Translations under genes and position numbers: made by a program | The notes under the pieces: generated by a model | The model's database searches: none | Told to the model about the DNA's origin: nothing | The model's input: the letters and a program-made list of their open reading frames with translations, nothing else | Part shown: positions 43,791 through 54,599 of the stretch, piece after piece | Numbering within the stretch: position 1 is the first letter of the stretch | Layout: each line of letters begins with the position of its first letter | Origin: Pachyseris speciosa | Lineage: Eukaryota > Cnidaria > Anthozoa > Scleractinia > Pachyseridae | Length of the DNA: 64,000 nucleotides | Direction of reading: 5' to 3' | NCBI GenBank assembly: GCA_016490735.1 | Contig: JAEMWC010000266.1 | Coordinates: forward strand, 666,001 to 730,000

Positions 43791-44069
43791 ATCATAATAA
43801 TCCAACATGGCGGCCATACTCCACCTGGCCCAGCTGACCAGCTAGTTTACAGCGTGCATCTTTAATTCTGGACATCCATCTTATAGACTTCAGTTCAGCG
43901 AGTCTAATCTCAGCGGTCAGCGGTCAGCGGTCAGTAATGGCGGTCACAAAATTTTGGGCTCCGGCATTTTTGGTCTTGTTAACGTGTATTCTGGAACAAA
44001 AATTATGTTCTAGGCCGGAAATCCATAAAGGAATCCCAGGTTTTACATTCGGCTTTCCTTTCTCGTCAA

Positions 44070-44912
44070 ATGAAGCTGAACTTCGGAATGGAAGTATTTC
44101 ATCGACTTACTCTCTCGGCCAAGAATGATATACGTCTATGCCTTCGTTCTGGCGAAAGGTCCACGCCGTTAATATTGCTTCTTCTTCTTGGAGGGGATAT
44201 TGAACTTAATCCAGGCGACAAACATCTTTGTAGCATTTGTTCAAAGCCTGCACAGCCGCACCAAGCAACAAATCAATGCGATGTATGCGACTCGTGGTTC
44301 CATGCTAGGTGTTGCAAGTTACCATCTATTTACATCGACATTCTATCTCGCTCATTTTGTACATGGCTGTGTCCAAAGTGTGGTATACAGAACTCAAAGC
44401 CATACTCCTCAGATTCTGAGGTTTTACCAAGTTCTTTAAATTACTTTGAGCCCTTATTTAATCCTGGAATATTATCATCACACTCCAATCAATCTGGACC
44501 TTCCAAGCGAAACAACAATAGAAGATTTAAGGACGCTCCAAAGAACAATAGAAGGAAACTGACCTGCATGACAATGAACTGTCGAAGTGTTAAAAACAAA
44601 ATAGCTGACATCGCTGCTGTAATAGATCAATATAATCCTGATATCATCTACAAAATTTTCAGAAAAGACCGTCCTGATGGCTGCTATGGCGGAGGTGTTT
44701 TTCAGGCTGTGAAAAACGATATTATAATAACACATCGCCCAGACCTGGACACCGACTGCGAAATTATTTGGACCCAATGTCAGCTAGCAGACAAGAAAAC
44801 AAAATCACTGCTATTTGGATCATATTACCGACCAAATTCCTCCAATGTTACAAGCCTCGATGAGCTGGATGCATCATTGTTAAAACATCTTAGATCTAAT
44901 TCTCTCCAATAA
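44070..44912 (+). pseudogene. LINE N-terminal region: 2A-like motif, PHD finger, endonuclease
   Basis: The frame starts MKLNFGMEVFHRLTL, reaches LLLLLGGDIELNPGD (2A-like motif, codons 44193-44219), and then a C4HC3-like finger CSICSKPAQ...CDVCDSWFHARCC...WLCPKCG (about 44226-44385). MTMNCRSVKNKIADIAAVID begins the AP endonuclease. The endonuclease jumps from YNPDII to YKIFRKDRPDGCYGGGV, missing its early catalytic part, and ends at LLKHLRSNSLQ. Out of frame, the SDHHIV motif of the endonuclease end follows at about 44955. Roughly a third of the endonuclease is deleted. Confidence 0.82.
44193..44219 (+). other. 2A-like translational recoding motif, last residue changed
   Basis: Codons GGG GAT ATT GAA CTT AAT CCA GGC GAC give GDIELNPGD. 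The 2A consensus is D(V/I)ExNPGP, where the ribosome skips the bond between the last G and P. Here the final proline codon is GAC (aspartate), so skipping should fail. The hydrophobic run LILLLLLG just before it matches known LINE-encoded 2A contexts. Confidence 0.8.
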
Positions 44913-45387
44913 TTCCAACATCATCGAAAATGTCAGCGTCGTCCCTGGTATTAGTGATCACCACATTGTGTTATTCACTGTGAACACTTCTTGCCGAAGA
45001 AAGAAAAATGTCAAACGCAAAATATTCATTAGGAAAAAAGCCGACTCTACTCGCATTAAAGAAGAACTTACAAAACTATCATTTTATATGGATACTCGGG
45101 GCTTTAATTCAATCGACGATAAATGGAGCTGCTTCGAAGATAACATCCACCGTATAATGGATTCTTGCATCCCCTCAAAGTGGACTAGCTCAAGATATAA
45201 TCTACCGTGGTTCAATCATTCCTTGAAACGTCTAGCCAGACGTAAACAAAGGCTTTATAATAAAGCAAAATCTTCTGGAAGACGTAATGATTGGAATGCA
45301 TTCCGTGCAGCTAGAAAACTAATGCATAAAAGGCTTAATGAAGCAAGGAACGCATATATTTCGGATTATTTAGGAGAAGCTATTTAA
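44913..45387 (+). pseudogene. LINE endonuclease end and linker
   Basis: NNSNIIENVSVVPGISDHHI at about 44905-44965 is the endonuclease C-terminus (SDHH motif). It is followed by a basic linker (RRKKNVKRKIFIRKK; WTSSRYNLPWFNHSLKRLAR) typical of the segment between endonuclease and reverse transcriptase. It ends at TAA 45385-45387, after which the same frame continues ENLKRFWSYIKHLNKEELG, so the TAA is a point lesion. Confidence 0.8.
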
Positions 45388-47104
45388 GAAAACCTTAAGC
45401 GATTCTGGTCATATATCAAACATCTGAATAAAGAAGAGCTGGGGATTGCAGATTTCGAAATAAATGGCTCCATAATCAGCGATAATAAATCAAAGGCTGA
45501 CATGTTAAACAAGCAATTTTTAAGTGTCTTTACTCAAGAAGACTTATCAAACATCCCTGATATTGGATACGACAGAATACCAGCTATTAACAGTCTGTCT
45601 ATCACCATTAATGGAGTTGCAAAGCAGTTATCGTTGTTGAAGACAAATAAAGCTTCTGGACCAGATGCCATTCCACCGTGGTTTTTAAAAGAATATGCAG
45701 CTGAGATTGCTCCTATCCTAACTAATATCTTCCAAGATTCTATCGGTAGTGGTACCGTACCCAGTAGATGGAAATCGGCAAATGTATGTGGTGTCTTTAA
45801 AAAAGGGAAAAAGTCTGATCCTTCAAACTACAGACCCATTTCTCTAACCTGCATAGCATCGAAAATTCTTGAACACATTGTACATAGCCATGTGAAGAAA
45901 CATTTTGAACATTATAACATACTAACAGACTGTCAGCACGGCTTTAGATCAAAAAGATCTACAGAACTTCAATTAATACTTACTATTCATGACATTGCAA
46001 GTTCTCTACAACAAAACAAATCTATTCATGCTGCTGTGTTGGACTTTTCTAAAGCCTTTGATAAAGTCCCACATCGACGCTTACTAATGAAGCTGGAGCG
46101 TTACGGTATCCATGGAAACCTCTTGTCCTGGATGGAATCTTTTCTCACTAATAGGGTCCAAACTGTCATCTGTGAGGGTGCAACATCTACCTCTTCCCCA
46201 GTGACCTCTGGCGTACCACAAGGCACAGTGTTAGGTCCGCTGTTGTTTCTAACATATATTAATGACCTGCCAGACGGTCTAAGCTCTACAGTTAAGCTGT
46301 TTGCCGATGACACTCTCTTGTACGGTGTGGTGGTTGAAGACTCAGATTGCGACAATCTCCAAGACGATCTCAATAAACTAGAAACTTGGCAAAATGAGTG
46401 GCAGATGCAATTTAACTCTTCTAAATGCAATATCATCTGCATTTCAAATAAGCAAAGACCTCCTCAACGGTCATATTTTTTCTGTGGGTCCAAACTCGAA
46501 CAAGTAGACTCTGCATCGTACCTAGGAATTACTGTTAACAGTAAATTAAAGTGGTCTGATTACATCTCATCTATCTCAAGCAAGGCGAGTCGATCCTTAG
46601 GGTTGATCAAGAGAAATCTCTGGAACTGCCCCAGGAAAGTGCGTCAAACGGCCTATACCAGTCCGACCCAAACTGGAGTACGCAAGTGCCTCGTGGGACC
46701 CACACTATAAAAAAGATATTTCAACCTTGGAGAGAGTCCAAAGAAAAGCTGCTCGTTTTTGCCTTCAAAACTTCAACAAAACAGCAAGTGTGACTGACAT
46801 GTTATCTAATCTGAAATGGGATACATTAGAAACAAGACGAAAGAAAAACAGATTGACTTTAATGTATAAATTTAGTCATAATCTAGTAGACATAAACACA
46901 GAAGAACACTTAATACCACACAGTGAATTAAGAACCCGCAACAGCCATGCTTTTAAGTATAGAATGCCAAAAGTTTCTAAGGATGTCTTTAAGTTTTCCT
47001 TTTTTCCTAGATCAATAACAGAGTGGAACTCACTGCCCGCTGACCTTGTGAATTGTAACTCACTATCTGATTTTAAGTCAAATTTAGGAAAGCACGTGAA
47101 ATAA
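45388..47104 (+). pseudogene. LINE reverse transcriptase
   Basis: Reads RFWSYIKHLNKEELG, then LLKTNKASGPDAIPPWFLKE, NYRPISLTCIASKILEHIV, AVLDFSKAFDKVPHRRLLMK, SGVPQGTVLGPLLFLTYIND and the catalytic KLFADDTLLYG (FADD at 46300-46311), through thumb SYLGITVNSKLKW. At about 46660 a 5-bp deletion (apparently between AGT repeats) shifts the frame. The C-terminal part continues at 46727-47104 with RVQRKAARFCLQNF and PRSITEWNSLPADLV and a normal stop. The RT core itself is undamaged. Confidence 0.9.
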
Positions 47105-50100
47105 GTGATCTAAATTATGATTTTGAGTTATCATTTATTTATCTTGTTATTTGACATATTTACTTTTATTCAACTTATAATTAGAATTAGATTTTATATG
47201 TATATATATATATTTTATTTTAGCTTTTATTACAGTTGATGTGATGTCTTACGGGATTTTATCGACTTAATAAATGTAGATGTAGATGTATAGCCAATTG
47301 ACTCCTGTCAAAACAAAGTTTCCGCTGACCAGTGTCACGTGACCATATTGCGTGCTCAAGTTAAGATTTCATCGAGGTCACCTGTTTTTTTTTAAGTTGA
47401 CCGCTGACTAGGTTATTGCTTTCAATTTGATCGCAGGCTCAAGCCAGGTGTAGGACACCCAAACCAAATCGAGACTTAATTTTTCGCCCGCTTTCTGCGG
47501 CTCGTAGTTTTACTTTCAGTTGGTTTCTTCATTTTGAGCAAAACAACTTGATCTTCTTCGATCGAAGTATGTCTTTAAACTCGAGTAAAAAGCATAAAAA
47601 TCAAGAACTTGTCAAAAGATACTCTGGAAGGTGAATTTTCAAGTGATGAAAGGAAGAGCGAAATATTTTTCTCAAACTTGGATCGTTTGTGCGGTTGAAA
47701 ACAGTATAATTCAAGGCTTCCAGGGCTTTCACTTTACCGCAGCATCTTGCATCTCACCAAGAAAGGTCACTTAACAGTTCACCGGCATTAATGGGAGGAA
47801 CGAGTAGCTCAAACTCTGTGGAAGAAGCTCTTTCTTTGGACAATTGGTTTGCTATTTTTGCGAATGCTTGTTTTTACTTTACTGAAGCTTACGTATTTCA
47901 AGTGGTAGAAACCTCTAAAACACAGGACAGTGGGGTAAATTAAATAAATTAAATCCTAACACTTGGTTTAATCGTTGTTACTTTTGTTCAGGAATGAAAC
48001 GTATTTTTTTCTCGAATAAACATAAATAACATTCATCTTTACTCGTTTTGGACGCAAAGAAATAGTTGAATTGTTTTTTTGTTTGTTTGTTTGTTTTGTT
48101 ACGTTGTTTTCTTTGTAAGCAAACGAGTGTTTTTACCTGCTTGGCTGACTGTTTTTCGACCTTGGTGCCTCAACAGCGTTAAGAAACTTTCACCCTTATC
48201 TTATTAACACGTAATAGCAATGAGTCCTCGTAAGATTAAGGATTAAAGGCGGAAAACTCAAGTTCGAGTAAAAAAAAAAAGAAAGAAAAGAAAAGAAAAG
48301 CCGATCAAATGCATGTGCACGTCTCATAATCTGACATAAAGTTGTCAAAATGCTGTGAATAATGTCAAAAACCAGCGCGCTTCACTCGTCATTTGAAAAA
48401 AAGTTTTAGAGATCTTCGTGAAAAGTAGCCTGTAAACAACAATTAAGTTTCGCCGTCTATAAACATGTCGTCTTTATTTGTTTTAACCGGTAAGAATCAG
48501 CGTTTGGATGTTAAAAACAGCGAAGTGGGTTGACTGGCTTGCTGGCTTTGATAAATTTTATAGTGGACGGGTCTGCGAGAGAAATGCTCGTGTGGTTTGG
48601 CAAGCGCTTCCTTCGTTAACTGGATGATGTTTTGCCACTGAGAATCATTAATTGAAGAACTGAAGGTTCTTCGGAAGACATAGGAAGTAACAGTAAAACT
48701 ATCAAAGCACTTTAATGTTTTGTGTCAGCCAAGGAAAGATTTTGTGGCAAATGGCCGTTATTCAGCTCTACCGCGTTCCGAGTGATTGCTGCCTCGGTGA
48801 TTCCTGCTGACTTCTCTAAACGATCAGGTGCGGACCTCTTTTTTGTCTTTTCTACGGACAATTATGTCTAAATTGCTAAGCAGTTTTGTTTTTTGTTTTC
48901 CATGTTTTCTATTGTTTTGGACACAAATTAAACTGGCCCAAATAGAGCCATGCGAAGTTGCTCGGTGAGAGTGTGCAGCTCCGATTCTAGGCTTGGCCTG
49001 GCTAAATATATATGTGGCCTTCAGCTTTTCTTTTTTTAATCGCTACATAACAGACTCGAATGGTATTCCATCGAACATCATGTATGCACCTTCTTGAAAC
49101 AGTTTTAAGTCCTATCTACTACATTATTTATGTCAATTTTCAATCAGATATAGCTTGTGAGTAACAAGTATGGAATTTAAGTAGGTTAGCTTTGGATTGT
49201 ATTTCAATTTTACTTCTTAATTTAGTGTCAATCCCAAATCAGGGGCGACTGTAAGATACAAGGATTCGATTTACTTTGATTAGGTTAGCTTTGGGCCACG
49301 TTAAAATTTCACGTTTTAGTTTTTAGAATGTGTAATATGAGATAATATTCTTTGTACGGGAATTTAGCTTCTCCCAATTACTCTCCAGTCATGCACCTTT
49401 TTTGTTTTGTATCAACTTAGTTGTATTCGCATGACAAAGTATTATTAAACTTAAAACTTAAAATTAAACTTAAACTCATCAATGTACACATCCTTTGGAC
49501 AACCTTCCCCTGTATACAGTCTGACTATTAATTTTATTAGTAGCTGGTCACACCAATCTTGTGGGATGTTTGGATGACATTTGGCATTAATGTTTATATA
49601 ATGAGATTTCTGATGTTTGATGAAGTATGTTGTGCAATTTCAAATGTACATGGAGAAATGTGAGACTAGTTCTTACCTTCCATGCAAAATAGAAAATCAA
49701 GTTAAGGTGGCTAACACAGATTTCCAGCACTTTTGCTTTGATGAATCATTACCTTAACTCCTCATACTACGTTTTTAATTATCTTTATAGTGGTATCAAC
49801 CATATGCCCAATATTCTATTATCAAGTTGAATTGCTTGGTCTTGCACTTGGCTGGCCAGAAGAGCAGCTGGATTTCTTTTTGAAAACACTGTAGGTGCGT
49901 TGATTGACAAGCTTAATGTTAGCAAGCAGTTTTCTTGTGATAGTAAGTTCAAGAAGTAACTAATGCTAAATATTTTTATTGATTCTTATTTATCTTTCTT
50001 TCAAAAGGACACACAATTTCTGATTTCCGACTGCCACATGGGAGGCTGTGGATAATTGAAATTGCATTCATTATGAAGTGATGATCTGAATCCCTATCTA

Positions 50101-51676
50101 TCTGATGTGATACTGATTCAAACGAGCAATCACCAGGCTTCTCCACCAACTTCTAGTGGCTCTAAACCATAACTAAGTAGCCTACGGTTGAACGGGGAAA
50201 CAGACCTGTCCTTAGGTATTGCTCTAAGTTGTTAAGAAATGTTTTGTTTTAAAAATTTATAGATGCAAACTAGCGTAGCAGGTTCTTTTTTAAACAAAGT
50301 ATTAAAGATTATTTTAAAAATAACCTACTTCAGTACTTTAACTTTGCTTTTTAAACATCTCCAAACTCAATTTGCAAAGGAATTTTTATTACCTTACTCA
50401 ATAGAACGTTTGTTTTTAGGAGGGGTGGGGGTCCATATCCGTAAAAGGGGGTTCATATATGCTAGCAGTTCTGGCCTAAGGGATCCAAATCTGATCCACA
50501 AGCAGATCTGGACTGGATGGTGCAAATCCACTGTGCCACTAGCTCAGATCACCTTTCCATACTATTTTTTTTACAGCAGTGGGTCTGTAACTTGCGTGAG
50601 GTCAGATGGGTGATATGACAAGCAGACTATATGTAAATGCCAGAAGAAAAAAAAAAAGAATGCTTTTGGTGCTCCGCTTTTAGGTTTGGCTAAATATATA
50701 TATATATTAGACTATCTTTTCCCGCAAAAAATGGGCAACAAGGACAGCAACAGAAACGAGAGCACTTCAAAACAATAGGTTTACAGTCGAAATATATACT
50801 CAGCGCTTCCCGTTTTGCGAACAAACTTTGAATATTGTAATCATCCAACCGTAGCTGGACTGTGAGACCTCATTTGAAATATCGATTGTTGAATATTTCT
50901 CACGTGGCTTGAACGCTTCGTGCATGCTGTGTTCACGCCGAAAACAAACTGTTAAGGCCTGTAACAAGAAAAGTTACCGCCATCTGCTGAAATAGATTAC
51001 CAGATCTGAATATATCTTTTCTTCGGAGCACGTACAGGCCACTTGATCAAATTATGCAATTGACATTTGACCTTTCGCGCTGGAGGCGTTTCTTGGATGA
51101 CTTTCTCCGGCGACATGGATATGTCAGTTACAAAAATTCTTAAAAAAAAAAGCATGTAAAACGACTGAGAACTAAGTGACGGATAAGTGCAGAGACTCAA
51201 AATGGCACCAAACGTCAAAGGTGGACACCGCTTGAAGTCAACCAATCATTAATAAGCGATAACAACTGCACTACACGTGCAAATACTTGTGATGTCATCG
51301 GGGCTCCCGTGGGAGTCAGGAAGTATTGTGCAACACTATAGTCTCCTGGAATTTCAGTTTTGCAGTTCAACCTTTACTAGCTGTGGAATAATCTAAAATT
51401 CCAGCTCATCATTCACGACCAGGTATTTCTTTAGGAAGCAAACCAGTGATGTATTTTTCTGGTATTGATGTGCGTGCGCTAGGATTTGTGCGAACGCGTT
51501 TTTAATTTTCGTTTTATTTATACTATATTTTCTCATTGGCGTTCTGTTTTCTTGTTTTTTGTTTTTTGTTTTTTTGTTTTTTTTTTTGTTTTTGTTTTGT
51601 TTTTTGCTATTTAATTGTTATTTATTTTTACGGAATAAGATTACTGTGCCAATAAAATGCATGGCCGAAAATTTAC

Positions 51677-51791
51677 CTTGTTCAAAACATTCTCCTTCGT
51701 GAGCTTGAGAGAAGACGCATCTATATCCTTTAAAGGTAAACCCAGCTTGACATGTGGCGTTATTCAAACAAGTGCTATTTTGACAGGGACT
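51677..51791 (-). CDS. EGF-like exon of secreted-protein gene A
   Basis: A 115-nt exon on the minus strand after TTAAACAG: SPCQNSTCLNNATCQAGFTF, then KGYRCVFSQAHEGECFEQ, with donor GTAAAT. It begins in phase 0 and ends in phase 1, joining in frame to the PAN exon before and the fibrinogen-like exon after it. In the gene B exon the core is GYRCAC; here the matching position is GYRCVF, so one conserved EGF cysteine appears replaced by phenylalanine, which would leave a disulphide unpaired. The exon itself is open, but this change and the broken last exon suggest relaxed constraint. Confidence 0.75.
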
Positions 51792-52016
51792 CTGTTTAAG
51801 AAATCAAATACATCAAAACAACTTATATACTTACGCAATTGGATGGTAAGAAAAATTTTAAACTGGAAAAAAAGTTAAAGACTAACTTATAAACGTTAAC
51901 TACAGCATATTATAACAGGCAGCCCGAAATCACACCACAGGCTAAGAGAAGGATACATTTCATAATACTAGCATCACTGCCTTCACTCTAGAAATACAGT
52001 CAGGTATGCAACTTAC

Positions 52017-52279
52017 CAAAAACAGTTGATAGACCGAGCCGTACTTCGGTACCAAATCGTCACTAAAGACCTGCTCGTGGTTTCTATCGTTCAAGTCACA
52101 TGATTTCATTCCGTTCTCTGTTGGGCCGTAGTGGTAAGATATACAGTTGGGTACTTGGTAGCAGCTTATTTCGCAATCGTCTTCATTCGGAACTTGCACA
52201 GTTCTAATCAGGTGACTTTTCAATATCATGTCTCTGATATGAGGCATGAATGCAATGGTTCTGCAACTATCGCGATGTG
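52017..52279 (-). CDS. PAN/apple exon of secreted-protein gene A
   Basis: A 263-nt exon on the minus strand between the acceptor TTCCAAAAAG and a perfect GTAAGT donor. It encodes HRDSCRTIAFMPHIRDMILK, SHLIRTVQVPNEDDCEISCY, QVPNCISYHYGPTENGMKSC and DLNDRNHEQVF. The cysteine pattern and the NEDDCxxxCYxxxxCxSYxYGP core are those of PAN/apple domains, which mediate extracellular binding. It begins in phase 1, matching the upstream exon's G, and ends in phase 0, matching the EGF exon. The same PAN-EGF order occurs in gene B. No lesion is visible. Confidence 0.82.
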
Positions 52280-52718
52280 CTTTTTGGAATAAATAAATAA
52301 ATAAAAAATAGTTAACCTGACTTACATTTTAGTCCGAAGAAACGATTTCTCGTGAAATTCATTTAGTACCACTGGCGTCTCTCGAATTCGTCGCTCATGT
52401 AAGCTGACTTGTGACAAGTCTATACAATTCAATACAGTACTGTTAAGAAAATATTTTCTTGCTCTATGTATGTAGTGGCGAACTATTGTTTCAAGCGATG
52501 CACAATAATTATTTTCAGAGCTGTAATTAAAATCACTTGGAAGTTACATACGTACAGGAAAAATAAAAAAAAACGTTACAAACAACAGCGATATGAAAAC
52601 ATGCATCCCAACAATACTCGCTATTGAGAAAAAAACAAAACAAAACAAAACAAACAAACAAAACAAAAATAAAAAAAAACGAACCAGATGCGTGGGTAAA
52701 GAGCTTTTGGCTGCATAC

Positions 52719-52887
52719 CTTCTAAAACACATAATGTAGAAAAGATATCCATAGCACCAAAACAGTGATCATTTTGATCAATTACTGAGCATGTAATTTG
52801 CTTCTTCAAGTTAGAAACTAAAAAGGCATCATCGGCTTTCTGGCATAAGCTTCGTACTATTAAGGGTGCCAAAAGTAAGGAGGCCAT
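52719..52887 (-). CDS. N-terminal exon of secreted-protein gene A
   Basis: A 169-nt open stretch on the minus strand ending TTA GAA G before a GTATGC donor (phase 1), in phase with the PAN exon. It begins ATG GCC TCC TTA and reads MASLLLAPLIVRSLCQKADD, then AFLVSNLKKQITCSVIDQND, then MDIFSTLCVLE. The first ATG is preceded by TTTATATCACAG, so this could be an internal exon with an acceptor there rather than the true start. A shorter start at MDIFSTLCVL would be a minimal hydrophobic leader. It does not resemble the signal-peptide exon of gene B. Confidence 0.5.
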
Positions 52888-53876
52888 CTGTGATATAAAA
52901 ATTAAAGGCTATCTGGGCTCTTTAAAAGGGGGTTATTTACAATTATTAAAACGACTTAATTAAGAAACACAATAGGTTAATTCCGAAGTGGGATTAGTTT
53001 ATCGTATCCTCAATTAGTCTCTTTGTTCGCTATCTTTTAGTTTTCAGAAGCCTTCGGGCTCTTTTGAACCAAGATTATGATATTTTGAAGTTTTGAACAT
53101 TTCCTTATTGGTAATAATTATGGTACGATTAAAATGTTGGAAACATCTGTGCTAAAATCAAGTGCCTGGTGGAAACTGCGTTACTTCAAGCTCCCCCCCC
53201 CCCCCCCCCCCATCCCCTTTGTTCCCCTTTGTTTCAAAACACGCTGTTAGAATAGTGTGTAGCAGATTTGACAAATTCGATGCCGTAGTAGGCGTAATAA
53301 AACTTTTACTGGGGATAGAATGGAATTTTTAGTTTTACGGCTTTTGCTATCTGAAGCATTTCAAATATCCTAATTGGCAAGGAAAATTTTACGATCTTTG
53401 AAACATCAGTATTGGGAAATGCATGACCAAAATAATTTTTCGTTTTCTCGACAACGTGAGCGCACGACGGTAAAGTTTTCTTTCTTTCTTTCTTTTTGTT
53501 TTTTCGTTTCTTTAACCGCTTCCATAGTAAATTAGTCCCTGAATAGTTCGCCACCACTTTCCAAGTTAAACAAATTGAAACAATAGCGAAAGAGTTACAA
53601 AATCAAAAAGTTACGTTTTCCTTTCCATCGACGTCGTCGTTGCCAAAACTTCCTTATATGGTTGCATATCAATTTTCGCGTTTGTGGCCTTAAAAGCCCA
53701 GTTTGTGGCAGTTTTTTTCCGAACCTTCTTGTTATACTTGCTTCCTGAGTTAAGATGAAACGTCGACAAAGTTCCGTTTGATAAATCAGCAATCCTTTCT
53801 GAACTATTTACTTAGTTACTTACTTACTTACTTAATTAATTAATTAATTAATTAATTAATTAATAGTCTTTATTCA

Positions 53877-53911
<35 letters not shown>

Positions 53912-54320
53912 GAAAAGGTATTAAAAGTTACACAATAAAATTCAATAATAATATAGGATTGAATAATACTATACTAAATTATATTTAGAAATAAGTCTAT
54001 TTACAAAAGTTTTCTTGACAGTCACCTAGCAACAATTTTGTACAATTTGCTCTGGTCAGGTTTATTTTGCAACTGTGATTAAGTTTCATGCCTTTGAAGC
54101 ATAAAACATTTCGTACTTAATTAAAGGGCGTTGACTGTAACAAACTGCTTTATTTTGTAACATCTGGAACTGATGCGAATTTAATATTAAGAGCCTTAAG
54201 AACGACGACTACGAGCTCAGAGGACAACGACCGGAAGTAAAATTTCACCTCACTGTGCTACTGCGCATGCTTGACTCGACGTCCACCTGAAGTTCAGGAC
54301 GTTACTAAGAGCTAAGCGCG
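52888..54320. other. Upstream of gene A; simple repeats only
   Basis: A run of 19 C lies at 53193-53211, a TTTC stretch at about 53475-53500, and an (ACTT)n then (AATT)n microsatellite at about 53810-53866. No gene is supported; short minus-strand frames near 53306-53557 and 53595-53792 are low-complexity or unremarkable. Confidence 0.5.
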
Positions 54321-54324
54321 ATGT

Positions 54325-54405
54325 CCCCAGATATATATATCGGGGAGACTGGTCGCACTTTACGCGACTGATTCGGTGAACATCTGCGAAGCGTCCAAAC
54401 TCAAG
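54325..54405 (+). pseudogene. Penelope-like GIY-YIG endonuclease fragment
   Basis: The plus strand reads IYIGETGRTLRD, a TGA, then FGEHLRSV. This is the YIGETxRxLxxRxxEHL core of the GIY-YIG endonuclease of Penelope-like elements, with the arginine codon CGA changed to TGA. Only about 25 codons remain recognisable. Confidence 0.65.
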
Positions 54406-54599
54406 CTTGTATAAGCTTAAATATTAATTTTCCCTATATTTTTCATTGAGCGGAATTGTCAATTTCTTACTTTGAAGTCTAGATGCCTAATTAATCGTGT
54501 TTTTCTTTTTCCTTGAAGCATTTTTTTTTTAATTTAAACATATTTTCTAGTAAAGTTGGCCCTAAGAGTTTCTGTGCTCACCGAGAGGGCTCACTAAAT

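Larger units (their letters stand above)
43887..47288 (+). mobile_element. CR1/L2-type non-LTR retrotransposon
   Basis: A 3.4-kb LINE with 5' region, PHD-like finger, AP endonuclease, reverse transcriptase and a 3' tail ending TGTAGATGTAGATG. TATAG flanks it at 43882-43886 and 47289-47293. The paralogous copy at 63019-63023 has one TATAG and no element. The 5' end has three tandem CAGCGGT units (about 43912-43935). Lesions are a large endonuclease deletion, an in-frame TAA after YLGEAI (45385-45387), and a 5-bp deletion near 46660 that shifts the end of the reverse transcriptase frame. It is therefore inactive. The TAGATG tail and endonuclease type suggest the CR1/L2/Jockey group. Confidence 0.9.
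43371..48136. repeat. Segmental duplication copy 1 (partner at 62767-63853)
   Basis: 43371-43886 plus 47294-48136 align to 62767-63853 in the same order. Shared text includes GAGCACCATACCTATAGAAA, CATGGCGGCCATACTCCACC, CATCCATCTTATAG, TTTCTTCATTTTGAGCAAAA and GTGGAAGAAGCTCTTTCTTT. Copy 1 is interrupted by a LINE at 43887 and by a smaller insertion at about 43516-43790. Frame-changing indels between the copies argue against a conserved protein. Confidence 0.85.
42057..51676 (-). other. Long intron of gene A (about 9.6 kb)
   Basis: The span between the EGF exon donor and the fibrinogen exon acceptor. It has been filled with a Tigger-like element, a segmental duplication and a CR1/L2-type LINE, all listed separately. 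From 48137 to 51600 I see no recognised element. ATGTCGTCTTTATTTG at 48464, followed by a GTAAGA 26 bases after the ATG, could be a tiny plus-strand first exon, but nothing supports it further. 51540-51610 is a TTTTTG-rich simple stretch. Confidence 0.5.

Noticed and set aside
50263..50613. 116-codon plus-strand frame
   Set aside because: No domain, no splice context and low-complexity start; most likely chance.
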